From Acidobacteriota bacterium (GTDB taxonomy: Bacteria > Acidobacteriota > Terriglobia > Bryobacterales > Bryobacteraceae): 6,340 nt of DNA. The notes beneath the pieces were generated by a model. The model saw nothing but the letters and a program-made list of their open reading frames with translations. It made no database searches and was not told where the DNA came from. Location of the stretch: assembly GCA_026394095.1 (NCBI GenBank), contig JAPKYY010000662.1, positions 1-6,340 on the forward strand, written 5' to 3'. Of this stretch, positions 1-6,268 are shown piece by piece; the stretch's first letter is position 1; each line of letters opens with the position of its first letter. The translations under genes were made by a program, and so were the position numbers.

Positions 1-1356
1 AATGGCTTTGCCGCACACCTGATCGGTTACATCGGTGAAGTTTCCGAAGCTGAACTCAACCTGTCCGACTTTGCGAAGTACCAGCAGGGCGATCTGGTTG
101 GCAAGACCGGGATTGAGCGCCAATACAACGATCTGCTTACCGGCGAAGATGGACAGCGGCAAGTTCTTGTTGACAACAAGGGAAATGAACGGCGAGTCCT
201 CGGAATGAAAAAGGCCGTTCCCGGAAAATCCATCGAGCTCACTTTGGATCTGGACGTTCAGACCGTCATGGAACTCGCGATGGATGGCCGCCGCGGCGGT
301 GCAGTTGCACTTGATCCACGTAATGGTGAAGTGCTGGCTATGGTTTCCCGGCCTGGCTTCGATCTGACAAAGCTATCTTCGCGGGAGCGCACCAAGCAAT
401 GGAAAGAGATCTTTTCCAACCCCGAGAAACCCTTGCTCAATCGTGCAATTCAAGCCCAACTCGCTCCCGGATCCACATTCAAGCCGATCGTAGCGCTTTC
501 TGCACTCGAAAGCGGAGAGATCACAAATGAGACTTCATTCAACTGCACCGGCTTATTCAACTTCCCCGGCAGACCTTTTCACTGTCACGCAAAGAAAGGT
601 CATGGCGCAACTTCGCTAAAGCGGGCCATTGCGCAATCCTGCGACGTTTACTTCTACAACGTAGGCCTGAAAATCGGCATCGATCAGATATCCAAATACG
701 CCGAGATTGCAGGCTTTGGTGCCAAGACTGGGATCGATCTTCCCGCAGAGGCCGAAGGTACTTTGCCCTCGAGCAAATGGAAGATCCGCGCACTTCGAGA
801 GAAGTGGTACGGTGGCGACACCGTATCCGTTGCCATCGGGCAAGGCTACCTGACAGCAACTCCAATCCAACTAGCTCACGCTATTGGCGGGATGGTGATT
901 GGTGGCATTTGGCACACTCCTCATTTGCTTAAGGGCGACGCACCAGCCAAGCCTGCCCGAAAAGCTGATCTCGATCTTGAGCATGTCCGTCTTGTTACCG
1001 ACGGTATGTGCGAAGTTGTCAATGGTGCTGGCACCGCGTATGGCTCGCGCATTCCCGGCATTGAGATGTGCGGCAAAACGGGCACAGCCCAAACTGCCTC
1101 CAACGAATACCAGAAGGCAAAGAACATTCGCCTGAAGGATAATGCCTGGTTTGTCGCCTTTGCTCCCCGCGTCAATCCCGAAATCGCAGTAGCCGTCCTC
1201 TTTGAAGAAGGCGAACATGGCCCAATGGCTGGAACCATCGCACGCGACATCGTCAAAGCCTACTTCGACAAGAAAACCCGCAAAGAGGTTTCTCAAACTC
1301 AACCATCAACCGTAACCGCAAGTCTGCCGGTTCCTCCATCTGGAGCCGCAAACTGA
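1..1356 (+). CDS. mrdA: Penicillin-binding protein 2 (elongasome transpeptidase), 5'-truncated by the window edge
   Basis: This is a class B penicillin-binding protein that crosslinks new peptidoglycan in the periplasm during cell elongation, as partner of RodA. The frame is open from base 1, and 451 residues are present. By comparison with E. coli PBP2 (about 630 residues) roughly the first 180 residues, with the membrane anchor, lie upstream. The PBP2 signature VGKTGIERQYNDLLTG comes first. The transpeptidase motifs follow: S-T-F-K with catalytic Ser158 (window numbering, codon 472-474), S-C-D at 213-215 in place of SxN, as is usual for PBP2, and K-T-G at 359-361 (1075-1083). The GQGYLTATPIQLA block also matches PBP2. 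Cys182, Cys195, His201 and Cys214 fall where a zinc site is known in Acinetobacter PBP2. The internal ATG at 205 is not the start, because the frame and homology extend upstream. The stop overlaps the rodA start by one base. Confidence 0.96.
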   Translation, partial: NGFAAHLIGYIGEVSEAELNLSDFAKYQQGDLVGKTGIERQYNDLLTGEDGQRQVLVDNKGNERRVLGMKKAVPGKSIELTLDLDVQTVMELAMDGRRGGAVALDPRNGEVLAMVSRPGFDLTKLSSRERTKQWKEIFSNPEKPLLNRAIQAQLAPGSTFKPIVALSALESGEITNETSFNCTGLFNFPGRPFHCHAKKGHGATSLKRAIAQSCDVYFYNVGLKIGIDQISKYAEIAGFGAKTGIDLPAEAEGTLPSSKWKIRALREKWYGGDTVSVAIGQGYLTATPIQLAHAIGGMVIGGIWHTPHLLKGDAPAKPARKADLDLEHVRLVTDGMCEVVNGAGTAYGSRIPGIEMCGKTGTAQTASNEYQKAKNIRLKDNAWFVAFAPRVNPEIAVAVLFEEGEHGPMAGTIARDIVKAYFDKKTRKEVSQTQPSTVTASLPVPPSGAAN

Positions 1357-2447
1357 TGCTCTCTTTCCGCACCCTGAGAGATGTCGATTGGACACTACTG
1401 ATTCTCACTCTCATCCTTTGCGGCATCGGTGTTCTGCAAATCTATTCGGCCACTCAATCTACTGGAGAAGCGGACCGCTGGTGGAAGCAGGTGATCTACA
1501 TCTGCGCCGGCCTCATCGTTTTTTATCTGGTGAGTCAGGTCGACTATCACACACTGGTTGGCCAAGCCCCCCTGATGTACATCATTTTCGGGGGCATACT
1601 TGTTTTCCTGCTGATACTGAGTCGCGTCGTACTGGGCGCGAAACGGTGGATTGGCCTCGGGGCCGGCTTCAAATTGCAGCCCAGCGAATTCATGAAACTG
1701 ATTCTGATTCTCTTTGTGGCTCGATACATATCAGAACTCAAAACCGACTCGATGAGTCTTCGTGATCTTTTAAAGCTCTGTGGTCTGGTGCTTGTCCCCT
1801 TTGTTTTGGTTGGGCTTCAGCCTGATCTCGGAACCGCTCTCTGCTACTTGCCAATTCTCGCAGTTGGCGTTTTGCTTGCTGGCCTTACCAGGCAACAGGC
1901 AATGTCCATTCTGATCATTCTGCTTCTCATTGTTCCCTCCGGTTGGTTCGCCCTGAAGGATTACCAAAAGGCTCGAATTACTAGCTTTATGGATCCCGCC
2001 TCAGACCCTCAGGGGTCGGGGTATCAGGTGATGCAGTCCAAAATTGCAGTTGGTTCCGGAGGGATGTGGGGCCTTGGCGTAACCCGGGGAATGCAGATCC
2101 AACTCCGCTTCTTACCCTTTGCCCATACGGATTTTATCTTTGCCGCTTTTGCTGAAGAACATGGCTTCGTCGGCGTGGTCACCGTACTTGGGTTATATTT
2201 CCTACTATTGATGCAAATTTTGCAAAACGCACAAACTGCCCCAGACCGGGCAGGCACCGCCATTTGTATGGGCGTAGGTGCGTTACTGCTTTTCCACGTT
2301 CTGGAGAATGCTGGGATGGTTGCCGGGCTAATGCCAGTGGCGGGAATTCCCTTGCCATTGATGAGCTATGGCGGCTCGAGTATTCTCTCGTTTTTCCTCA
2401 TGCTGGGGCTCGTTAACAACGTACGCCTCCGGCGATTCTTGCAGTAA
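1356..2447 (+). CDS. rodA: RodA, SEDS-family peptidoglycan glycosyltransferase
   Basis: RodA is an inner-membrane enzyme that polymerises lipid II into glycan strands for cell elongation, working with PBP2, whose gene lies directly upstream. The 363-residue product is mostly hydrophobic with about ten membrane segments (for example residues 13-30, 44-62, 72-92, 184-200, 302-325 and 340-357). Its length is normal for the family. SEDS motifs are in order: GAKRWIGLG with Trp98, LQPSEFMKL (107-115), QPDLGTA (155-161), GSGYQVMQSKIAVGSGG (220-236), HTDFIFAAFAEEHG (257-270) and PLPLMSYGGSS (332-342). Asp259 in the HTDF motif corresponds to the essential catalytic Asp of RodA (Asp262 in E. coli, from memory). 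The ATG shares its A with the mrdA TGA stop. A GGAG at 1342-1345 inside mrdA is a possible ribosome binding site at a rather long spacing of 10 nt, so coupled re-initiation is likely. No frameshift or missing motif is seen. Confidence 0.97.
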   Translation: MLSFRTLRDVDWTLLILTLILCGIGVLQIYSATQSTGEADRWWKQVIYICAGLIVFYLVSQVDYHTLVGQAPLMYIIFGGILVFLLILSRVVLGAKRWIGLGAGFKLQPSEFMKLILILFVARYISELKTDSMSLRDLLKLCGLVLVPFVLVGLQPDLGTALCYLPILAVGVLLAGLTRQQAMSILIILLLIVPSGWFALKDYQKARITSFMDPASDPQGSGYQVMQSKIAVGSGGMWGLGVTRGMQIQLRFLPFAHTDFIFAAFAEEHGFVGVVTVLGLYFLLLMQILQNAQTAPDRAGTAICMGVGALLLFHVLENAGMVAGLMPVAGIPLPLMSYGGSSILSFFLMLGLVNNVRLRRFLQ

Positions 2448-2711
2448 GATGACCTGGGCCAAACTATGAACGCCTTGGGCTACAACAATTTGGAACTATT
2501 TTGCCGAGACGCTTTTGCCGGACTTCTCCCCGCTTCAAGGATGACGCCTTGCGGCTCTGCCGCCGCACGCGATTTCTCCGCGGGCCAGTTTCCGGCCACC
2601 AAACGCTTCTATACGCACTCAGTGCATTTCGCGTCTTGTTTCGAGTCGAGTTGATTTCCAGAGTTGTATTCCAGGCCGACGGTTCTCCCAGGATCCTTAA
2701 GGAGATGCCTG
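2448..2711 (+). promoter_or_regulatory. 264-nt leader between rodA and the Rne/Rng gene
   Basis: I see no convincing protein gene here. A 62-codon frame from ATG 2466 to 2654 lacks a Shine-Dalgarno sequence and has no recognisable domain. The stretch contains a GC-rich hairpin at 2550-2567 (TGCGGC, six-base loop, GCCGCA). Near its end TCTCC (2684-2688) can pair with GGAGA (2701-2705), which would partly hide the ribosome binding site. No U-tract follows either hairpin, so neither looks like a terminator. I found no good -35/-10 pair; TATACG at 2610-2615 is only a weak -10 candidate. E. coli rne has a long 5' leader through which it controls its own expression. A similar role here is inference. 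Confidence 0.4.
2699..2704 (+). promoter_or_regulatory. Ribosome binding site that fixes the Rne/Rng start
   Basis: AAGGAG lies seven bases before ATG 2712, the best Shine-Dalgarno sequence in the window. It selects 2712 over the upstream in-frame TTG at 2664, which has no such site. The protein from 2712 begins MAKELVIS, matching the short N-terminus of RNase E/G proteins before the conserved ETRVA segment. Confidence 0.85.
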
Positions 2712-5438
2712 ATGGCAAAAGAGTTAGTAATTTCCACTGGGCGGCACGAAACCCGTGTCGCCATCATGGAAGAAGACCAACTGGTCGAAATTTATTTCCA
2801 GCGCGCTAACGAATATTCGCTCGCCGGTTCGATTCACAAAGGACGCGTAACGCGTGTTCTTCCTGGAATGCAATCCGCCTTCGTCGACCTTGGTCTCGAA
2901 CGCGATACATTCCTCTACGTCTCTGACTTCTTTGAAGAGAATGAAGAATTTGAAAAGATGCCTGAAGGGCGAGAGCGTACCGAACGTACCGAGCGCCCCG
3001 ATCGCGACCAGAACCGTGGCCGCGGTCGAGATGGCCGTGACGGTGGACGTGGCCGAGGCCGCGATCGTCGCGAACCGCTGGTAGTTCAAGCCGCTGCCGC
3101 TCCTGCTCAGGAAGCTCCAATTGCTGCGGTGGCGACTGACGCCCCTCGAGTGGTTGTCGAACGTCCAGCCTCCGGTGATGGAGAAGATCAGCGCCGCGGC
3201 AATCGACGCCGGCGTCGGGGTCGTTCCGCTCAGGGCGGTAACTTTCCGGAGTCGAAGTTTGCCGATACAACCGAAGAAGAGGAAGCCGTAACCGAAGAGC
3301 TCGAAGCAGTCATCGAAGCGCAAGAAAACGTGGATGCGCCTTCGATGCCGATTCTGCTCCCAGGAGAAACGCTCTCGAAGTACCGAGGCCGGCCCTCAGA
3401 AGCAGCAGCCTCCTTCGAGGATGAAGTCGAAATTGAGGCCGAAGAAGTAGATGAACCAGAGCTCGTCTTTGAAGCTGCCCCCGAAGCCCATGAAGCTCAA
3501 GAAGCTCAAGTAACACCGCTCAAAGCAATCACCCCCGAGTCCATTGCTGAGCAGCGTGAAGCCGAAGTGCTTGAAGAAGTAAAAGAGCATCTCGCCGAGA
3601 TGGCAAAAGAGAATGAAGAGCAGCGGGACTTCGAAGAAGCCGAACGCCTGGTCTACGAAGACAAGGAGAACGCCGAGGCAGAAGCTGCCATGGCTGCATC
3701 TGCCCAGTTGAACATCCAGGATTCAGATGATGATACCGAAGATGACATCCAGGTGGAGACTTCACTCGATACGGCTGGTGCTGATATTGATGATGCTCAA
3801 GAAAGGGCTGAGGGCGAATCTCCCGATGCCGATGGCGTACTCCCATCGCTGGGTTACTCCGCTCATTTGCGCCAGACCGACCAGCGCTTCCTCCAGCAGA
3901 GAGCGCCACAAGAGGGCAGCGAAGGCCAGGATCGCGGCGGCAGGCGTCGTCGCAGGGGTGGTAGAGGCAGAGACCGTGAGCGTGCCCCAGAGGCCGCTGC
4001 CGCAGTAACTGAATCCCCAGTAGTGATCGAAGGCGAAGAATCCGCAGTATCGTCAGTCGAAGCTCCCGCTGAGACAAGCCCACGTCGTGAAGATGGACGT
4101 CGTGACGGACGCAACCGTCGAGACCGTGGAGATCGCTCTGAACCCCGTCTGGAGCGCACTACAACGGAACGTACGGATCGGCCAGAGCGTTCTGGCGATC
4201 GCAACGACCGTCCAGATCGTGAGCGCCGTCCACAGCCTTCTATTACCGAGCTCCTCAAGGAAGGCCAGGAGATCCTGGTTCAGATTGCAAAAGAGCCGTT
4301 GGGGCAGAAGGGGGCGCGAATCACCTCCCATATCGCCCTGCCCGGCCGCTATTGCGTCTACATGCCTACTGTCGACCACACGGGTGTTTCCCGCAAGATT
4401 GCATCTGATGAAGAGCGTCTTCGCCTGAAGCGCATTCTCCAAAGCCGTAAAGAAGGAATCCCTGGCGGCTTCATTATCCGCACAGCAGGTGAAGGCCGGA
4501 CAGAGGAAGAAATCCTGGCCGATATCGACTTCCTCAGCAATCTTTGGGTGGACATCCGCAAGAAGGCCGAAAGCAAGCCGGCCCCTGCTCTCATCTACCA
4601 CGACCTCGAAATTGTCGAACGTGTTCTTCGCGATCAGCTCGGCCCCGACTTTAAGTCGATCTGGGTCGACAACGAAGAGATCTACGAGAGCATCCTGCGC
4701 TTCCTCGAGCGCTTCCAGCCGATGATGGTTTCTCGCGTCAAGATGTACACGCGCCAAGCCTCTATCTTTGACAATTTCGGAATTACGCAGGAGCTTGAAA
4801 AAGCTCTCCGTCCGAAGGTCTGGCTGAAGTCGGGTGGTTACATCGTAATCAATCAGACCGAAGCACTTGTTGCCATTGACATCAATACTGGCAAGTTCGT
4901 TGGCAAGTCCAATCGGCTCGAAGACACGATTGTCAAAACCAACATCGAGGCCATACGTGAAATCGTTCGCCAGGTCCGCCTGCGCGACCTCGGCGGTATC
5001 ATCGTCATCGACTTCATCGACATGGATGAACGTAAAAATCGCATGAGGGTCATGCAGGCGCTTGAAGAGGCCATGCGTGCCGATCGCGCCCCCTATAAGA
5101 TCCTTCAGTTCAACGACTTTGGGCTGGTTGCGATCACTCGTAAGCGTGTCAAGCAGTCACTCGAACGAACTCTATGCGCCCCTTGCCCCTATTGCGAAGG
5201 TTCAGCCTACGTTAAGAGCGTACAAACTGTCGTTGGCGAAATTCTCAATGAAGCCAAGAAATTGGCCCGGGCTCTCGAAGATTCCAAGGACGTTCTGCTC
5301 CGCGTGAACCCCGAAGTGGCCAAGGTCTTCAAGTCTTCCGATAATCAATACCTCGAAGAGCTTGAAGAGATTGTAGGTCGCCCTGTCATGGTCGTTTCTG
5401 ACGGCTTGATTCATCAGGAAAAATTCGATTTGGCCTAG
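2712..5438 (+). CDS. rng: Ribonuclease of the Rne/Rng (RNase E/G) family with a large S1-domain insertion
   Basis: This is a cytoplasmic single-strand-specific, 5'-end-sensing endoribonuclease for mRNA decay and rRNA/tRNA maturation. The 908-residue product starts with HETRVAIMEEDQLVEIYF, then the first half of an S1 domain (about 39-73). A charged low-complexity insertion (about 74-510) follows, then the second S1 half (about 511-552). The 5'-sensor motif has Arg590-Thr591 in IIRTAGEGR. The catalytic DNase I-like core has Asp723 and Asn725 (VAIDINTG) and Asp767 (VIDFIDM), equivalent to E. coli RNase E Asp303, Asn305 and Asp346. A CPYC zinc-link (Cys825, Cys828) matches E. coli Cys404/Cys407. 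Without the insertion about 471 residues remain, close to RNase G, and the protein ends soon after the core with no degradosome tail. The symbol rng therefore rests on architecture; rne is possible if this is the only family member. It is followed after 60 nt by a terminator. Confidence 0.95.
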   Translation: MAKELVISTGRHETRVAIMEEDQLVEIYFQRANEYSLAGSIHKGRVTRVLPGMQSAFVDLGLERDTFLYVSDFFEENEEFEKMPEGRERTERTERPDRDQNRGRGRDGRDGGRGRGRDRREPLVVQAAAAPAQEAPIAAVATDAPRVVVERPASGDGEDQRRGNRRRRRGRSAQGGNFPESKFADTTEEEEAVTEELEAVIEAQENVDAPSMPILLPGETLSKYRGRPSEAAASFEDEVEIEAEEVDEPELVFEAAPEAHEAQEAQVTPLKAITPESIAEQREAEVLEEVKEHLAEMAKENEEQRDFEEAERLVYEDKENAEAEAAMAASAQLNIQDSDDDTEDDIQVETSLDTAGADIDDAQERAEGESPDADGVLPSLGYSAHLRQTDQRFLQQRAPQEGSEGQDRGGRRRRRGGRGRDRERAPEAAAAVTESPVVIEGEESAVSSVEAPAETSPRREDGRRDGRNRRDRGDRSEPRLERTTTERTDRPERSGDRNDRPDRERRPQPSITELLKEGQEILVQIAKEPLGQKGARITSHIALPGRYCVYMPTVDHTGVSRKIASDEERLRLKRILQSRKEGIPGGFIIRTAGEGRTEEEILADIDFLSNLWVDIRKKAESKPAPALIYHDLEIVERVLRDQLGPDFKSIWVDNEEIYESILRFLERFQPMMVSRVKMYTRQASIFDNFGITQELEKALRPKVWLKSGGYIVINQTEALVAIDINTGKFVGKSNRLEDTIVKTNIEAIREIVRQVRLRDLGGIIVIDFIDMDERKNRMRVMQALEEAMRADRAPYKILQFNDFGLVAITRKRVKQSLERTLCAPCPYCEGSAYVKSVQTVVGEILNEAKKLARALEDSKDVLLRVNPEVAKVFKSSDNQYLEELEEIVGRPVMVVSDGLIHQEKFDLA
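2931..4241 (+). other. Coding segment for a disordered basic-acidic-basic insertion in the S1 domain of the ribonuclease
   Basis: This segment encodes about 437 residues that interrupt the S1 fold where E. coli RNase E has only about 20 residues. Its charge is patterned. Arg/Gly/Asp-rich blocks come first (protein residues about 87-120 and 160-172, including RRRRRGR). A long Glu/Asp/Ala-rich stretch follows (about 185-375), and Arg-rich blocks return (about 408-424, including GGRRRRRGGRGRDR, and 458-507). ERTERTERPDR near the front resembles ERTDRPERSGDR near the back. Two less charged islands stand out at 3345-3395 and 3834-3902. By family knowledge, Arg/Gly-rich disordered regions of RNase E homologues bind RNA and partner proteins. 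That role for this insertion is inferred. The frame is intact throughout. Confidence 0.85.
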
Positions 5439-5449
5439 AGTTCGATTCC

Positions 5450-6142
5450 ATGAATGCCATGCGATATCAACTTATCCTGGTATTGTTTCTGATCCTGAAA
5501 ACGAAAAGCTCCGCACAGGAGCTTTTCGTTTTTTCAGATCTTGCACTCTTCGCCCAGAAAGACCTAACCAAAATCGACTGCGATTCGCTGTTGGCATTCA
5601 AAGAGTATGAGGTTTTGTCTCCAGCTCTTGAGCGAGGTGAGTTCCTTACGTTATTGGTAGTCGTCAAGCATTTGGCGGGCCAAGCCTTTGTGCTCGAGAC
5701 AGGGCAGTATCCACATGGTGCACTCTCGCTTCGCAGTTTCCGGCTTTTCCCTGGCACTGACAACCCACTGGAGCTAGCCAGTGTCTCGACCTCCCTTCGT
5801 GGCCGTATCGGGGAGCACCAGTCCTGCGCTGTTTTCATTCTTGATGCCGAGGTGCCAAAAAATATGCCGGAGGGCCGGTTGAAGCTGGAGCCGGCGCTAT
5901 GGGTTCCCGGATCGGCCTCTCAAAATGGCTGGCTGCGATACCCCATGGAAATTAGAATTATGCAAAGTGAAGCTGGCCCAGTTCGAATCCAGCCCACGTG
6001 CACCACATCAACTCTCACGCTGAACCATCTTCTGGTTCGGAACCTCAGTCGCGAAGGGTTCGATTGCCTCAGTCTGGCTGAGCATCGGGTCGATATCCAA
6101 TCTATTCTCAGACAACGTCGTTTGAGAGGAAAAAACAAGTAG
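5450..6142 (+). CDS. Predicted secreted protein of unknown function with four cysteines
   Basis: I do not recognise this 230-residue protein. It begins MNAMRYQLILVLFLIL, a signal-peptide-like start with one Arg and a hydrophobic core, and KTKSSA|QE gives a plausible signal peptidase I site after Ala22. The predicted mature part has four cysteines (44, 126, 184 and 206), enough for two disulphides. It also has alternating hydrophobic segments (for example LTLLVVVKHL, SCAVFILDAEVP and YPMEIRIM) that suggest a beta-rich, perhaps immunoglobulin-like fold. The last dozen residues are strongly basic. The start is 11 nt after the ribonuclease stop with only a weak AGAG upstream (5437-5440), suggesting translational coupling. 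ATG 5459 is an alternative start that keeps the signal peptide. An intrinsic terminator overlaps codons 17-28, so expression must be attenuated or the true start must lie downstream. No in-frame ATG follows for a long way, which favours 5450. Confidence 0.7.
   Translation: MNAMRYQLILVLFLILKTKSSAQELFVFSDLALFAQKDLTKIDCDSLLAFKEYEVLSPALERGEFLTLLVVVKHLAGQAFVLETGQYPHGALSLRSFRLFPGTDNPLELASVSTSLRGRIGEHQSCAVFILDAEVPKNMPEGRLKLEPALWVPGSASQNGWLRYPMEIRIMQSEAGPVRIQPTCTTSTLTLNHLLVRNLSREGFDCLSLAEHRVDIQSILRQRRLRGKNK
5498..5534 (+). terminator. Intrinsic terminator after the ribonuclease gene, inside the next reading frame
   Basis: Bases 5498-5512 pair perfectly with 5518-5532: a 15-bp stem with GAGCTTTTCG on its right arm and a five-base loop (GCACA). 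The right arm ends in six T residues (5529-5534). The dyad extends outward with small bulges (CTG 5495-5497 with CAG 5535-5537). The position, 60 nt after the ribonuclease stop, is where its terminator is expected. It also codes for residues 17-28 of the predicted secreted protein. A translating ribosome would cover the stem, so read-through may depend on translation. The stem is directly visible; the regulatory effect is inferred. Confidence 0.8.
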
Positions 6143-6155
6143 CTCGTAGCTGATT

Positions 6156-6164
6156 TGCTACACT
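6156..6164 (+). promoter_or_regulatory. Extended -10 promoter for tRNA-Ser
   Basis: TGCTACACT at 6156-6164 is an extended -10 element (TG, one base, then TACACT). Transcription would start near 6171, leaving a leader of about eight bases before the tRNA. No good -35 box is seen at the right distance (the 17-bp position reads CAAGTA), consistent with an extended -10 promoter. GTAGCT occurs twice just upstream (6139-6144 and 6146-6151), and GCTAC (6157-6161) inverts it across the -10. Confidence 0.5.
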
Positions 6165-6178
6165 AGAAAAAACAGGCT

Positions 6179-6268
6179 GGAGAGGTGGCCGAGCGGTTTA
6201 AGGCGCACGCTTGGAAAGCGTGTGTACAGGAAACTGTACCGAGGGTTCGAATCCCTCCTTCTCCGCCA
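6179..6268 (+). tRNA. tRNA-Ser, anticodon GGA, with encoded CCA
   Basis: A complete class II tRNA folds by eye. The acceptor stem is GGAGAGG (6179-6185) with CTTCTCC (6258-6264), including one G-U pair. The anticodon stem is CACGC (6206-6210) with GCGTG (6218-6222). The anticodon loop TTGGAAA (6211-6217) carries GGA at 6213-6215. The long variable arm is GTACAG (6224-6229), GAAA loop, CTGTAC (6234-6239), as expected for serine. The T arm is GAGGG, TTCGAAT, CCCTC (6241-6257). The discriminator base is G6265 and CCA (6266-6268) is encoded. It reads serine codons UCC and UCU. Confidence 0.98.

Noticed and set aside
871..1302. 143-codon - strand open frame within mrdA
   Set aside because: It is opposite the conserved KTG region of PBP2; a codon-bias shadow.
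2550..2567. Hairpin TGCGGC/GCCGCA as a rodA terminator
   Set aside because: No T-run follows the stem, so it does not qualify as an intrinsic terminator.
2466..2654. 62-codon + strand frame between rodA and the ribonuclease gene
   Set aside because: There is no Shine-Dalgarno sequence at ATG 2466, the composition looks random, no domain or signal is visible, and it is better explained as leader. An internal ATG at 2541 with AAGG four bases upstream is also not convincing.
2664..2711. Upstream TTG start extending the ribonuclease by 16 residues
   Set aside because: ATG 2712 has AAGGAG at ideal spacing, and family proteins begin close to the MAKELVIS position; the extra residues are not family-like.
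2975..3070. Repeated CGTACCGA and CGNGG-type units as a possible DNA repeat array
   Set aside because: They encode in-frame Glu-Arg-Thr and Arg-Gly repeats of the ribonuclease, with irregular unit length and no spacer pattern, so they are not CRISPR or a mobile repeat.
3529..4083. 184-codon - strand open frame opposite the ribonuclease insertion
   Set aside because: It is explained by the biased Glu/Arg/Ala codon composition of the insertion; it encodes low-complexity Arg/Leu sequence with no motif.
4053..4757. 234-codon - strand open frame
   Set aside because: It lies opposite well-conserved S1 and 5'-sensor codons of the ribonuclease and has no recognisable domain of its own.
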